DNA from: Paludibacteraceae bacterium
GTDB lineage: Bacteria; Bacteroidota; Bacteroidia; Bacteroidales; Paludibacteraceae
Direction: 5' to 3'
Assembly (NCBI GenBank): GCA_016283095.1
Contig: JAEEMG010000077.1
Coordinates: 1-64,000 of the forward strand
DNA: 64,000 bases
This document shows, piece after piece, positions 1 through 8,900 of this stretch. The position numbers and the translations under genes are program-made. Every line of letters begins with the position of its first letter. Position 1 is the stretch's first letter. The notes beneath the pieces are model-generated. The model worked only from the letters and a program-made list of their open reading frames with translations. It was not told the origin of the DNA and searched no databases.

Positions 1-63
1 CTAAAAGATTGTAAGCGATCTATACATATTTAATAAGGCTTGTTTGAAAAAGCTTGTCCTTAC

Positions 64-137
64 GCCTCTTTAGCTCAGTTGGCCAGAGCACGTGATTTGT
101 AATCTCGGGGTCGTTGGTTCGAATCCGACAAGAGGCT
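64..137 (+). tRNA. tRNA-Thr (anticodon TGT), copy 1
   Basis: The 74-base cloverleaf has a 7-bp acceptor stem (GCCTCTT with AAGAGGC, discriminator T), a D-arm AGCTCAGTTGG, an anticodon loop TTTGTAA giving anticodon TGT, and a T-arm with GGTTCGAATCC. The anticodon stem has one T-T mismatch in the middle, present in both copies. No CCA is encoded. It reads ACA codons and probably other ACN codons by wobble. Confidence 0.95.
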
Positions 138-198
138 CTAAAGATTGTAACACAATCTATACATATTTAATAAGGCTTGTTGTAAAGCTTGTCCTTAT

Positions 199-272
199 GC
201 CTCTTTAGCTCAGTTGGCCAGAGCACGTGATTTGTAATCTCGGGGTCGTTGGTTCGAATCCGACAAGAGGCT
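199..272 (+). tRNA. tRNA-Thr (anticodon TGT), copy 2
   Basis: This 74-base tRNA is identical to the first copy 135 bases upstream, with the same anticodon TGT. A hairpin terminator follows at once, so the two copies probably form one transcript. Confidence 0.95.
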
Positions 273-275
273 CAG

Positions 276-302
276 AAAAAGTCAGTTTTCACTGACTTTT
301 TT
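276..302 (+). terminator. Rho-independent terminator after the tRNA-Thr pair
   Basis: A GTCAGT/ACTGAC stem with a TTTC loop is preceded by A5 and followed by T6. It starts 3 bases after the second tRNA. Confidence 0.9.
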
Positions 303-335
303 CATTTTAAAACTTTAGCTTATAAAAATCCAATA

Positions 336-1445
336 TTATTGCGTGAAATTGAAAAGTTGCATTTCACTTTGTCGTTTGGAAGAGCGTTTGTCATCCTCCT
401 TCTTTTGTTTTTCCAATTTCGTCTTACAACGTGAGACCTCTCTTTTTAAATCTGCGATGTATTTCAAATAAACATTTATCTCTTTCTGGTAAAAATCATC
501 TACAGCTTTTACACTGTTCATATTATTCTCACATTCAACAATCTGATTCTCTACGTTTTGAATCGCGGTTTTCGTCTTAGAATCGTTACCCCATCGTCCA
601 CTTCCTGAATCGATTTGATTTATGACATTATTCAATTCCACACGAATGTTTGAAAATCGGATATTGGTAATATACATAGCAAAACAAGCAAGATCAGAAG
701 CGATATCCGCATTTGGCGTTCCATTTCGATTTCCTCTCCAAAACGAGGATTCCGCTTTATGCAGAGTATCCATCTTAATATAAGTTTCAAATGTATCCCT
801 CCAATTGAAATATGGAGATTCCTTCTCGGCGACGGAGTTGTCACTCTCCGTCTGGTTGTATTTTAACGGATGTTCACTGAACTGCCACAATGGATCTACC
901 GGGATATGGTGGATTTTATCTGGAGAAACCATAAAATAATCCATGTTCAACATCTTGAAATATTCCCCTGTTTCTTCATTCACACTGCCACTTGCCCACG
1001 TCGGATCAAATAAATATGGTTCATTATCTATCACAGACGCACACCACGCATGCGCTCCGCCTCTGCTGGAAGAACCTGTCACAACAAACATATCAACTCC
1101 AATTTCTCTCGCTATGACAGCGAAAAGAAGAGCAAAATCTTCGCACACACCTTTTCTTTTAATCAGAGTCTCCAGAGACGTTGCTTTTTGGTGCGCCCCA
1201 CTCTTTAATGCCTTATTTGACAGATTGGTTATTCGTTTATACTTTTCCATATCGTATACCATATTCTCAGACATCCATTGTTGAATAATCAACAGTTTTT
1301 CTCTGGTTGAGCCACCATTTGCTTTCGCATATTCTGCCATTCCCTCTATCGAAGTAGTATAAGACCGAGGGATGTCAATCGCCATCACATTAATAAATAC
1401 GAGATGGAGAAGAAAGAATGTCAAAAAGGCTTTCAAATGTCTCAT
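336..1445 (-). CDS. Secreted transglutaminase-like cysteine protease-fold protein
   Basis: The predicted 369-aa protein starts at MRHLKAF, where a signal peptide begins; an upstream ATG at 1487 would add 14 residues before it and is less likely. The N-terminus is a hydrophobic segment ending near Ala22. A transglutaminase-like domain follows, with the triad readable as Cys101 (KGVCEDFA), His132 (GGAHAWC) and Asp147 (LFDPTW). The last 120 residues are polar and charged with predicted coiled coil and no recognised domain. Such proteins act in the periplasm or at the surface as peptidases or amide-modifying enzymes; the substrate is unknown. It is a single gene facing the tRNAs. Confidence 0.75.
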   Translation of the reverse strand: MRHLKAFLTFFLLHLVFINVMAIDIPRSYTTSIEGMAEYAKANGGSTREKLLIIQQWMSENMVYDMEKYKRITNLSNKALKSGAHQKATSLETLIKRKGVCEDFALLFAVIAREIGVDMFVVTGSSSRGGAHAWCASVIDNEPYLFDPTWASGSVNEETGEYFKMLNMDYFMVSPDKIHHIPVDPLWQFSEHPLKYNQTESDNSVAEKESPYFNWRDTFETYIKMDTLHKAESSFWRGNRNGTPNADIASDLACFAMYITNIRFSNIRVELNNVINQIDSGSGRWGNDSKTKTAIQNVENQIVECENNMNSVKAVDDFYQKEINVYLKYIADLKREVSRCKTKLEKQKKEDDKRSSKRQSEMQLFNFTQ

Positions 1446-1615
1446 GGCAGCAAGTTTTTTTTGTAGATAATAATTACAAACATACATATTTACACCTATT
1501 TACAGACAAAAAGAACAGATATTCGTATCGAAAAATGACTTTTTTAACATTTCCAACCAATTCTTATTGACTTTTCAACAATCCTCATGTTTTTAGTTTT
1601 TTTACAATTATACGG

Positions 1616-1645
1616 TTTGCTTTTTACTATAATTAACTATTTTTG
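1616..1645 (+). promoter_or_regulatory. Bacteroidota-type promoter for the outer-membrane protein gene
   Basis: -33 TTTG at 1616-1619 and -7 TATTTTTG at 1638-1645, with an 18-base spacer, match the Bacteroidota sigma-ABfr consensus. The leader to the ATG at 1742 is about 90 bases. Confidence 0.65.
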
Positions 1646-1741
1646 CAAAGTGATAATTGATTATGAACACACGGAAAAACCTCGTTTTGTACGGTATGCG
1701 AAATAATCAAAAAGGAAAAGGATTGAAAAAAGACTATTTTT

Positions 1742-2677
1742 ATGAAGAAACTTTTTGTATCGGCTTTGACCATACTTAATATTTTGTTTGCTTCTGCACA
1801 AGAGGAAAAGATGGATATCTCGTTTACGCCTGTCGACAATAATACAGAGACATCTACCAAAGCAGAAAGCGAACCAGTTGAGTCACAAGTTGTTGCTCCG
1901 GAAGAACCCAAATCTTACGAAAGTAAACCTGCCACACAACCAGCAATTCAACAGGCTTCTGCCAAACCTGCAGTTCAACAGACACAAGCGCAGTCTGTAA
2001 AACCGTCGACAGAATCTAAATCAGATGACTATGATTCTGATTTCTTCGCATCCAACAATGAATCCACACAACATGACGGAGAGATCAAAAACGTATTGGG
2101 ACTCCGCTTTGGAGCCTGCACATCCAAAGCGACATCATACGGTGTATCTTCCGCGCACATGTACGGATTCACTTGCGGAGTCGTTGATCAAATCTGGTTT
2201 GGAGAGAAAGCAGTGTTTTCTGAAATTGGATTGTTTTGCAATGAAAAAGGTTATAGTCTAAAAAACTTCGAACCAAGCCAAACCAAGCTATGCTATTTGG
2301 AAATTCCAGCATTGATGTGCTACAGACAAGGACGAGAATCTCTAAACGTGACATATAAAGCTGGTGGATATATCGCATGTGCGGTACATGCCAAACTAAA
2401 AACAAAGGTCTCTGATTCTCCTGCTGCAAATGACCTATTCAAATCGGAACATGAATTTGACCTTTTAAAAGAAGGTGCAGTCGGACGTTTTGATGCGGGT
2501 GTGAAATTCGGAGTGGACTTCGTAGTAAGAAAAGTCCAAATCGGATTCACATACGACTTGGGACTTTATAAGATTGACAAGAAGGATATCATCTATGGAG
2601 ATGACAGCATCGAACTTGGATATAAACAATTAAAGAACAGAAGTTTTCAGATTTTAGCTGGATTCAACTTTAAATAG
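1742..2677 (+). CDS. Outer-membrane beta-barrel protein with low-complexity linker
   Basis: This 311-aa protein has a signal peptide (MKKLFVSALT..., cleavage after ASA near residue 19). A linker of about 90 residues follows, rich in Ser, Gln, Pro, Lys and Thr. The C-terminal half (about 117-311) has alternating short strands beginning LGLRFGACTS and ending with an aromatic strand (FQILAGFNFK), as in PorT/OMP_b-brl_2 family barrels. It probably sits in the outer membrane; ligand and function are unknown. The lipoprotein gene starts 9 bases downstream, so the two are probably co-transcribed. Confidence 0.65.
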   Translation: MKKLFVSALTILNILFASAQEEKMDISFTPVDNNTETSTKAESEPVESQVVAPEEPKSYESKPATQPAIQQASAKPAVQQTQAQSVKPSTESKSDDYDSDFFASNNESTQHDGEIKNVLGLRFGACTSKATSYGVSSAHMYGFTCGVVDQIWFGEKAVFSEIGLFCNEKGYSLKNFEPSQTKLCYLEIPALMCYRQGRESLNVTYKAGGYIACAVHAKLKTKVSDSPAANDLFKSEHEFDLLKEGAVGRFDAGVKFGVDFVVRKVQIGFTYDLGLYKIDKKDIIYGDDSIELGYKQLKNRSFQILAGFNFK

Positions 2678-2686
2678 GATTTGATT

Positions 2687-4117
2687 ATGAGACTAAATAA
2701 AATAGCAAAGATTCTCCCTTTCGTATTGGGATTATCCATTTTCGCTGGATGCGAAGAAAGAGACGACATCTCAGACAGAAACAGACTATACCGACTTGAA
2801 GATAGGTTCACAGCACTTGAAGAGTTGTGCAACACAATCAATAACAATTCAAAAAACATCAAGAAACTGCTTCAGGAGCAAGCCAAGAAAGTCAACATCT
2901 CCAATGTATATAAAATGCAAGACGGATATATGATCACTTTCACAGATGGCGAATATGTTGAGTTGCATCATGGAAAAGACGGTAAAGATGGAAAAGACGG
3001 AGTTTTGACCGATACTACCGGCACTCCCTTTATCCCTGTGATCGGTGTGAAGATTGCTGAAGACAGTTTGCACTACTGGACTCTTAATGGAGAGTGGCTT
3101 CTTGACGAAAACGGCAAAATGGTTTTGGCTGAAGGTAGAAAAGGTGACAAAGGTGACCAAGGTCAACAAGGAGAACAAGGCCAAGGAGGAGGTGTTGTTC
3201 CTTTGATGAAGATAGAAAACGGTTATTGGATGGTATCATATGACCAAGGTAAAACTTGGGAGATTATCGGCCAGGCAACAGGTAAAGACGGTAAGGATGG
3301 TAAAGATGGTATATGTCCACAGCTAAAAATCGAAAACGGAGTCTGGTATATCAGCTACGATTTGGGCGTCACTTGGGAAGCTATCGGATCTGCCGTCGGA
3401 CAAGATGGAAAGACTCCATCATTAAAGATAGAAGATGGCAAACTGATGATTTCCTGGGATCAGGGTGTCACTTGGGAAATGGTTGAAGGTGGTGATGTAT
3501 TCGGAGAACTTTCAAAACCAGGCACAGGTGTCGCAGAAGGACATAAGTGGATCAACCTAGGTCTTCCAAGCGGTAACTTGTGGGCTTCTTGCAACGTCGG
3601 AGCAAACAGTCCTTCTGAATGGGGTAAATATTATGCTTGGGGAGACACAATCACCAAATCTGAATACTCATCAACAAACTGTGAGACATTCGGAAAAACA
3701 GTAGAACAGCTTGCTTTGTCCGGCTACACTAACAGAGGTGGTATTCTAAATCCAACATACGATGTGGCTCAACACTGCTGGGGTGGCTACTGGAAGATAC
3801 CTACTAGAGAAGACTTCCAAGAGTTGATCAACGAGTGTACTTGGACATGGACTAAAGTTGGCAATGTTGAAGGTTATGAAATCAAGAGCAAACAAGAAGG
3901 AAACACTAACTCGATATTCATGCCTGCCGCTGGTAGCAAAGACCAATATGATATCAGAAACCAAGGTACAACTGGTTGGTATTGGAGTAGTGCCGCATAC
4001 AGTTCTAACGACTACTTGAGCTGGAACTTGACATTCAATAAAGATGAAGGTATCCAGACAACACCGTTGAGCCGACGAAGCGGATTCACAATTCGTGCAA
4101 TTTACGTTGAACCATAA
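2687..4117 (+). CDS. Collagen-like surface lipoprotein with FISUMP domain
   Basis: The ATG at 2687 is preferred over the in-frame TTG at 2681 because it gives a clean lipoprotein signal (lipobox IFAGC, Cys22). A DUF4988-like helical region comes next (RLYRLEDRFTALEEL). Collagen-type Gly-X-Y runs (GKDGKDGKDG twice, GRKGDKGDQGQQGEQG once) alternate with three repeats of about 40 residues with the pattern IENG.W.ISYD.G.TWE. The C-terminus has a FISUMP (Fib_succ_major) fold marked by WINLGLPSGNLWASCNVG and YAWGDT. It is probably a surface-exposed, perhaps trimeric, anchored protein. The partner or ligand is unknown. It is followed by a terminator. Confidence 0.75.
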   Translation: MRLNKIAKILPFVLGLSIFAGCEERDDISDRNRLYRLEDRFTALEELCNTINNNSKNIKKLLQEQAKKVNISNVYKMQDGYMITFTDGEYVELHHGKDGKDGKDGVLTDTTGTPFIPVIGVKIAEDSLHYWTLNGEWLLDENGKMVLAEGRKGDKGDQGQQGEQGQGGGVVPLMKIENGYWMVSYDQGKTWEIIGQATGKDGKDGKDGICPQLKIENGVWYISYDLGVTWEAIGSAVGQDGKTPSLKIEDGKLMISWDQGVTWEMVEGGDVFGELSKPGTGVAEGHKWINLGLPSGNLWASCNVGANSPSEWGKYYAWGDTITKSEYSSTNCETFGKTVEQLALSGYTNRGGILNPTYDVAQHCWGGYWKIPTREDFQELINECTWTWTKVGNVEGYEIKSKQEGNTNSIFMPAAGSKDQYDIRNQGTTGWYWSSAAYSSNDYLSWNLTFNKDEGIQTTPLSRRSGFTIRAIYVEP

Positions 4118-4136
4118 GACAACCTAATATTTGAAG

Positions 4137-4172
4137 AAAGAGGTGCTGAAACTTTTCAGTGCCTCTTTTTTA
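4137..4172 (+). terminator. Rho-independent terminator after the lipoprotein gene
   Basis: An AGAGG(T)GCTGAAA arm pairs with TTTCAG(T)GCCTCT and is followed by a T-run. It lies 20 bases after the stop codon. Confidence 0.85.
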
Positions 4173-4210
4173 TTTTCACGCTCCGAACACATCATGACTG
4201 ATTTAATTCA

Positions 4211-4218
4211 TAACTTTG
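4211..4218 (+). promoter_or_regulatory. Promoter -7 element upstream of the 252-aa gene
   Basis: TAACTTTG followed by CA is a perfect -7 match 16 bases before the ATG at 4235. No good -33 TTTG is visible, and the leader would be very short. Confidence 0.5.
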
Positions 4219-4234
4219 CAAAAATCTTCACATC

Positions 4235-4993
4235 ATGGCAGCATTCACAAAACAAAAGATAAAAAAACTAATCATCGCAGACAACGATTCCAAACACATA
4301 CACCAAGAATATCTTGACTCTGTATTGGGACTTTCCCGCGAATCCAAACGTCTATCCGACAATGATGACAGACGCGAAAAAATAATAGAAAAATTAAGAG
4401 AGAACGGATTTGAGGAAATAAGCGGTGTGGTACTCGAAAAGTATATGAAACTGTATTCGAGCGTTTATTATATGAGTGAAGGACTGGTGATGAGCAAAGA
4501 AGGACACACTCTTTGGGCTAACGTCCAAAAAACTCAAAGATGGAATGAGCCTATAATCAAACTTTTCGACATTGATAGGTACGACGATTTCTCTCTATAT
4601 GCGGATTCCGCGGAACAAGCCGTCGAAGCCGTCAACAATTTCGAGAAGGTGGAAGAAGAGTGGAACAACAAGTGGAGCATAGAAGAAGCCAAAATACGCA
4701 AGTCGATGGAAATCAACCAGAACACTCTCGACATGGTGCTTCAAGGAATCGTCAAAAAGCATAAATGGGAATATTCTATTGAAAAAGATGATGATGGCAG
4801 ATCGACGTTGCTCATCCGACTCTCCGGCCGCCGTCAGATTACAATGAAATTCAAAAAGGATGTCAGCACAGAAGTGATCACAAAAGTTGCGGATGTCATA
4901 TCCCAACTTGTAAACATCATCAAAAGCAACGACGACATCGATATCATGGTTCGTGGCATCAGCATCCATACCAAGTGGCAGAAGCCAGAATGA
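4235..4993 (+). CDS. Uncharacterised 252-aa cytoplasmic protein
   Basis: I do not recognise the family. The protein has no signal peptide or membrane segment and is rich in Lys, Glu and Asp. The N-terminal half looks helical (DRREKIIEKLRENGFEE). The C-terminal part from about residue 165 (MVLQGIVKKHKW, then LLIRLSGRRQITMKFKK) looks like an alpha/beta domain with a positively charged strand pair. It stands alone between a terminator and the promoter of the CoA-transferase. The start is supported by the -7 element just upstream. Confidence 0.7.
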   Translation: MAAFTKQKIKKLIIADNDSKHIHQEYLDSVLGLSRESKRLSDNDDRREKIIEKLRENGFEEISGVVLEKYMKLYSSVYYMSEGLVMSKEGHTLWANVQKTQRWNEPIIKLFDIDRYDDFSLYADSAEQAVEAVNNFEKVEEEWNNKWSIEEAKIRKSMEINQNTLDMVLQGIVKKHKWEYSIEKDDDGRSTLLIRLSGRRQITMKFKKDVSTEVITKVADVISQLVNIIKSNDDIDIMVRGISIHTKWQKPE

Positions 4994-5010
4994 CAAAAAG
5001 ATACAAAAGT

Positions 5011-5041
5011 TTTGATTATACATAAAAAAAGTTTACTTTTG
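5011..5041 (+). promoter_or_regulatory. Strong promoter for the CoA-transferase gene
   Basis: -33 TTTG at 5011-5014 and -7 TACTTTTG at 5034-5041, with a 19-base spacer, give a near-ideal Bacteroidota promoter 38 bases upstream of the ATG. Confidence 0.7.
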
Positions 5042-5079
5042 CAAAAATTTTTAAGCAATTTTGCATAAATATACAGGAT

Positions 5080-6564
5080 ATGTCATACAAAATCATGTCG
5101 GCTGAAGAAGCAGCATCTCTCTTCTTCAATGGAGCAAACGTAGGATTCAGTGGTTTTACTGCGGCTGGTACACCAAAAATCGTGCCATCAGCAATCGCTG
5201 CTATGGCAGAAAAACTTCACAACGAGGGTAAAGAGTTCAAAATCAACGTATTCACTGGTGCATCATCAGGAGATATGTTAGACGGTGCATTGGTAAGAGC
5301 AAACGCAATCAATTTCCGTGCCCCATACCAGAGCAGCAAAGACTTGCGTAATGGTATCAACTCAGGTGCTGTGAAGTATAACGATATGCATTTGTCTCAC
5401 CTTTCACAGGAACTAAGATACGGTTTTTATGGCAAATTGGATTTTGCTGTTGTTGAGGCTGCAGACGTCACTCCAGACGGAGAGATCCTTCCTACAGCAG
5501 GTGTAGGTCTTGCTCCAACCGCTTGTATGTTGGCAGACAAGATCATCATCGAGCTTAACAGCACTCAGCCTAAGGAACTTTACGGAATGCACGATATCTT
5601 CATTCCTGCAAATCCACCTTACAGAAAAGAACTTCCTATCTACAAAGTGTCTGACCGAGCTGGTGAGAAGACAATCAAAGTAGATCCTAAGAAAATCGTT
5701 GCGATCGTTGAGTCGAACGAATTCACTAACGTCGCTAAGTTTACTGAAGTAGACGCTACAACAGCTAAAATCGGTCAGAACGTTGCTAACTTCTTGGCTA
5801 ACGAGTTGAAGCGCGGCACAGTGCCACCTGAGTTCTTGCCTATCCAGAGTGGTGTAGGTAACGTGGCTAACGCAGTGCTATACTCTCTTGGCGACAACAA
5901 GGATGTGCCTACATTCACTATGTATACTGAGGTTATCCAGGATGCTGTGATCGACTTGATGGAGAAAGGCAGAATCTCATTCGCATCAGGATGCTCTCTT
6001 ACAACAAGTACAGATGTGACTAAGGATATCTATTCTAACCTTAAGTTCTTCGGCGACAAGGTGCTTCTTCGCCCTATCGAGATCTCTAACAATCCTGAGA
6101 TCATCCGCCGTTTAGGTTTGATCACAATCAACACTGCTCTTGAGGCTGATATCTTCGGTAATGTAAACTCTACTCACGTGCTTGGAACAAAGATGATGAA
6201 CGGTATCGGAGGTAGTGGCGACTTCACAAGAAACGCATACATCTCTATCTTCACATGTCCATCAATCCAGAAAGGCGGACTTATCTCGCCAATCGTTCCT
6301 ATGGTCAGCCACTGCGACCACAGCGAGCACTCAGTTAAGATCCTTATCACTGAGCAGGGTATCGCAGACCTTCGTGGTCTTGATCCACTTGGACGTGCTA
6401 AGACAATCATTGAGAACTGTGTTCACCCAGACTACAAGCAGCTAATGTGGGATTACTTGAAGCTTGGTGGTGCAACTCACACTCCTCACTCATTGAAAAA
6501 CGCATTCGCATTCCACACTGCATTCGCAGAGAAGGGTGATATGAGATTGACTCAGTATATTTAA
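5080..6564 (+). CDS. Acetyl-CoA hydrolase / succinyl-CoA:acetate CoA-transferase
   Basis: This 494-aa, full-length member of the acetyl-CoA hydrolase/CoA-transferase family moves CoA between acetate and succinate (or propionate) during fermentation. It starts GANVGFSGFTAAGTPK, typical of the family. The likely catalytic glutamate is Glu284 in MYTEVIQD, which forms the enzyme-CoA thioester. A second conserved block is ALEADIFGNVNSTHV followed by a Gly-rich loop (GIGGSGDF). It is monocistronic, with its own strong promoter and a terminator, as expected for an abundant fermentation enzyme. The exact acid substrate cannot be set from sequence alone. Confidence 0.9.
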   Translation: MSYKIMSAEEAASLFFNGANVGFSGFTAAGTPKIVPSAIAAMAEKLHNEGKEFKINVFTGASSGDMLDGALVRANAINFRAPYQSSKDLRNGINSGAVKYNDMHLSHLSQELRYGFYGKLDFAVVEAADVTPDGEILPTAGVGLAPTACMLADKIIIELNSTQPKELYGMHDIFIPANPPYRKELPIYKVSDRAGEKTIKVDPKKIVAIVESNEFTNVAKFTEVDATTAKIGQNVANFLANELKRGTVPPEFLPIQSGVGNVANAVLYSLGDNKDVPTFTMYTEVIQDAVIDLMEKGRISFASGCSLTTSTDVTKDIYSNLKFFGDKVLLRPIEISNNPEIIRRLGLITINTALEADIFGNVNSTHVLGTKMMNGIGGSGDFTRNAYISIFTCPSIQKGGLISPIVPMVSHCDHSEHSVKILITEQGIADLRGLDPLGRAKTIIENCVHPDYKQLMWDYLKLGGATHTPHSLKNAFAFHTAFAEKGDMRLTQYI

Positions 6565-6590
6565 TAGCTGAAAACGTTGACGACAACAAT

Positions 6591-6628
6591 AAAAAACGGT
6601 CGGAGAAAAATCTCCGACCGTTTTTTTA
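6591..6628. terminator. Bidirectional terminator between two convergent genes
   Basis: A CGGTCGGAGA/TCTCCGACCG stem with a short A-rich loop is flanked by A6 and T7, so it can work on both strands. It serves the CoA-transferase and possibly the convergent PorE-like gene. Confidence 0.9.
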
Positions 6629-6731
6629 TATCTCATGTATCTGTATTACGTAAATTGTGAGACATCATCCATAGCGAAACGAACATCCGTATGTATGAGA
6701 CGCACATCCTTACGCCTCTACGAGAATTCTG

Positions 6732-8669
6732 TTATTTTCCTATGATCAAGAATTCGGTGCGACGGTTCAAAGCTCTGCCCTCGTCTGTTTTATTGTCAGC
6801 GATCGGTTGTTCCGCTCCATAACCCTTATATTCCAGACGTGAGGCATTGATGCCCTTCTTCACAAGATAATCGTAGGCTGTCTTCGCACGTGTATCCGAC
6901 AGTTTCTTATTGTATTCCGCATTACCCTTGCTGTCTGTATGACCGCACAGACGAATCTTAACTGTAGGGTTGGTCTTCAAGAATTGGATAAGATTGTCCA
7001 ACTCATTATAAGAGGCTGTCTTTAGTGTTGACTTGTCAAAATCATAGAAGATGTTCTTCAAAGTAATCTTTTTGCCCACCTCAATTTTCTCAAGTGCCAT
7101 ACCCTTCTTATCATCCAGTTTGACTGCCTTATCATTGTCGAAATGCTCACTGATAAGCATATATCCACGTTTGTTGACATTCAATCCCGTCTCCTCTCCT
7201 TCAGGCACACAAGTGACGAACTCTCCCGTCGACTTATCAGAGACAGAGGTGAAGACCTTTTCATTTGTCTTTGTACTATAGACATTGATCTTTGTCTGGA
7301 TCGGTTTTCCCGTCGCCTCATCAACAATCTTGCCTCGGCTGTATTTCATCTTCTTCATCGGCTTCAACGGGTTCTTTGTCATGTCTATCTCGTACACTTC
7401 CCTGCCCTTGCCGTTTTTCTCCTGTCCGTCAGACGAATAGAATGCTTTGTCTCCGTTGGCATTCACCACAAAACCGATTTCATCTCTACAAGTGTTGAGA
7501 GGATAACCCATATTCTTTGGCTGACTCCATTTGCCATTCTCATCTTTATATGAAACAAAGATATCCATCTTTCCCAATCCCTTATGTCCTTTTGAAGAGA
7601 AGAACAATGTATGGTTGTCAGCATGGATGAACGGCGATTGCTCATCATCAGCGGTATTTATCGGAGTTCCCATATTCACCGGTTCAGAAAACTCCAACAT
7701 TCCGTCATCCTTGATTTTCACCTTACATTTCCAGATATCCGACTTACCCACGCCACCCGGACGTGTGCTGGCAAAATACAGTTCATCACCGGTTGGGCTC
7801 AAACTTGGATATGTCTCCCAATGCTTAGAGTTGAGTGGAGCTCCGGGGTTGATTGCTCTCGACCAACCGTCACCCTCACGGATAGAATAATAGATATCAC
7901 ATCCTCCCATACCCTGCTGGCGATCACATGCGATAAAGAAAAGATAGCGTCCATCCAAAGAAAAACATTGAGCACCTTCATTACCGATTGAATTTAGAGA
8001 CTGACCAGCATTCTGAATCTTTCCCCAACTGCCATTCTGCTTCTTTGAAATGAAAATATCCTCATGCACTCCCTTTCCCACCGTCGACTGACCTTCAAGT
8101 TTACCTATATTCACCGTAGTTGAGAAAAGATTCTCGTCGGCAGTGATTGAAGGCCAATAGTCATCATACTGTGTATTGATGTTAGGACCCATGTTTTTAG
8201 CCTGGAAAGGAATAGGAGAAGACGCAAGTTCGATTCCATCCTTACACTGTGCGATAGCCTTCTGTGCCATCTTATAATAAGTCATCTCCTTCTGAGGAAT
8301 CAACTCATACGTTGCGATAGCTTTTTCATAGTTGCAAGTGTTGTGGTATGCTTTCGCAAGACGCATCACAGAATTGTAGTAGCGAGGAAGTTTTGGTTTT
8401 GCCACACCCTCCAATGTCTGTAGCATCTTAGCCTCATTGTTCATGTAGCCGTAAAGTTCAGCCAAAGTCCATGCAGCGTCGACAAACTCCTTGTTTCCTC
8501 TCACCAACGCCTGCAATTTCGGCAAAGCCTCGGTATATTTGCCATCGCCCATAAGAAGCACCGCCGTCTCATACTCCTTGACCTCCTTTTTACTTGCATA
8601 GGTAGTCTGTGCCGACACAAAAGAAACCGACACCAACAGCACACATATTACATATAATATCCTTTTCAT
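6732..8669 (-). CDS. PorE-like OmpA-family protein with TPR, beta-propeller and carboxypeptidase-regulatory domains
   Basis: This 645-aa protein has a signal peptide (cleavage after VSFVSA, mature start QTTY). TPR-like helices cover about 22-150 and PD40/WD40-like propeller blades about 165-430 (repeats such as DGRYLFFIACD, GDELYFAST, HTLFFSSKG). A carboxypeptidase-regulatory-like fold follows (GKIVDEATGKPIQTKINV). The C-terminal OmpA domain has YDFDKSTL and the peptidoglycan-binding GHTDSKGNAEYNKKLSDTRA. This order is that of PorE of the type IX secretion system, which links the machine to peptidoglycan. P. gingivalis PorE is a lipoprotein, but no lipobox Cys is present here, so it could also be a paralogue of the same architecture. 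Confidence 0.85.
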   Translation of the reverse strand: MKRILYVICVLLVSVSFVSAQTTYASKKEVKEYETAVLLMGDGKYTEALPKLQALVRGNKEFVDAAWTLAELYGYMNNEAKMLQTLEGVAKPKLPRYYNSVMRLAKAYHNTCNYEKAIATYELIPQKEMTYYKMAQKAIAQCKDGIELASSPIPFQAKNMGPNINTQYDDYWPSITADENLFSTTVNIGKLEGQSTVGKGVHEDIFISKKQNGSWGKIQNAGQSLNSIGNEGAQCFSLDGRYLFFIACDRQQGMGGCDIYYSIREGDGWSRAINPGAPLNSKHWETYPSLSPTGDELYFASTRPGGVGKSDIWKCKVKIKDDGMLEFSEPVNMGTPINTADDEQSPFIHADNHTLFFSSKGHKGLGKMDIFVSYKDENGKWSQPKNMGYPLNTCRDEIGFVVNANGDKAFYSSDGQEKNGKGREVYEIDMTKNPLKPMKKMKYSRGKIVDEATGKPIQTKINVYSTKTNEKVFTSVSDKSTGEFVTCVPEGEETGLNVNKRGYMLISEHFDNDKAVKLDDKKGMALEKIEVGKKITLKNIFYDFDKSTLKTASYNELDNLIQFLKTNPTVKIRLCGHTDSKGNAEYNKKLSDTRAKTAYDYLVKKGINASRLEYKGYGAEQPIADNKTDEGRALNRRTEFLIIGK

Positions 8670-8732
8670 AAAAAAATCAAATTAAAGCAGACGCAAATGA
8701 ATCCGTCCACACAACTACATCCGATCATGTCC

Positions 8733-8870
8733 TCACTTATTCGACGCCGTCTTATTGACATCTGAAGAAGTTTTTTTCTTTTTCAACAGACCGAGTTTCT
8801 TTTTACGTTCCCACTCAGCCTTCTTCTTCTCATATGCGTCAAAACGACTTTCCAAATATCCGTCTGCCAT
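8733..8870 (-). CDS. Small conserved Lys-rich protein
   Basis: The predicted product is 45 residues, starting MADGYLESRFDAYEKKKAEW, very basic and helical. The reading frame is open further upstream (an ATG at 8945), but the start at 8870 is preferred because a -7 element lies at 8893-8900 and the upstream part is AT-rich intergenic sequence. Short proteins starting MAD.YLE are common in Bacteroidales and have no established role. It lies about 60 bases upstream of the PorE-like gene on the same strand and may be co-transcribed. Confidence 0.6.
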   Translation of the reverse strand: MADGYLESRFDAYEKKKAEWERKKKLGLLKKKKTSSDVNKTASNK

Positions 8871-8892
8871 ATATAAACATCTATTAACATCA

Positions 8893-8900
8893 CAAAAGTA
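8893..8900 (-). promoter_or_regulatory. Promoter -7 element upstream of the small basic protein
   Basis: TACTTTTG on the minus strand, 22 bases before the ATG at 8870. No clear -33 partner. Confidence 0.4.

Larger units (their letters stand above)
5..272 (+). repeat. Tandem duplication of a leader plus tRNA-Thr unit
   Basis: Two adjacent units of about 133 bases (roughly 5-137 and 141-272) each hold a leader of about 58 bases followed by the same tRNA. The tRNA parts are identical. The leaders differ by a few substitutions and small indels. A short stem at the leader start is kept in both: AGATTGT pairs with ACAATCT in copy 2, and a shorter AGAT/ATCT stem remains in copy 1. This points to a local duplication with slow drift of the leader. 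Confidence 0.85.

Noticed and set aside
249-434. Short plus-strand open frame after the tRNAs
   Set aside because: It begins inside the second tRNA and crosses its terminator.
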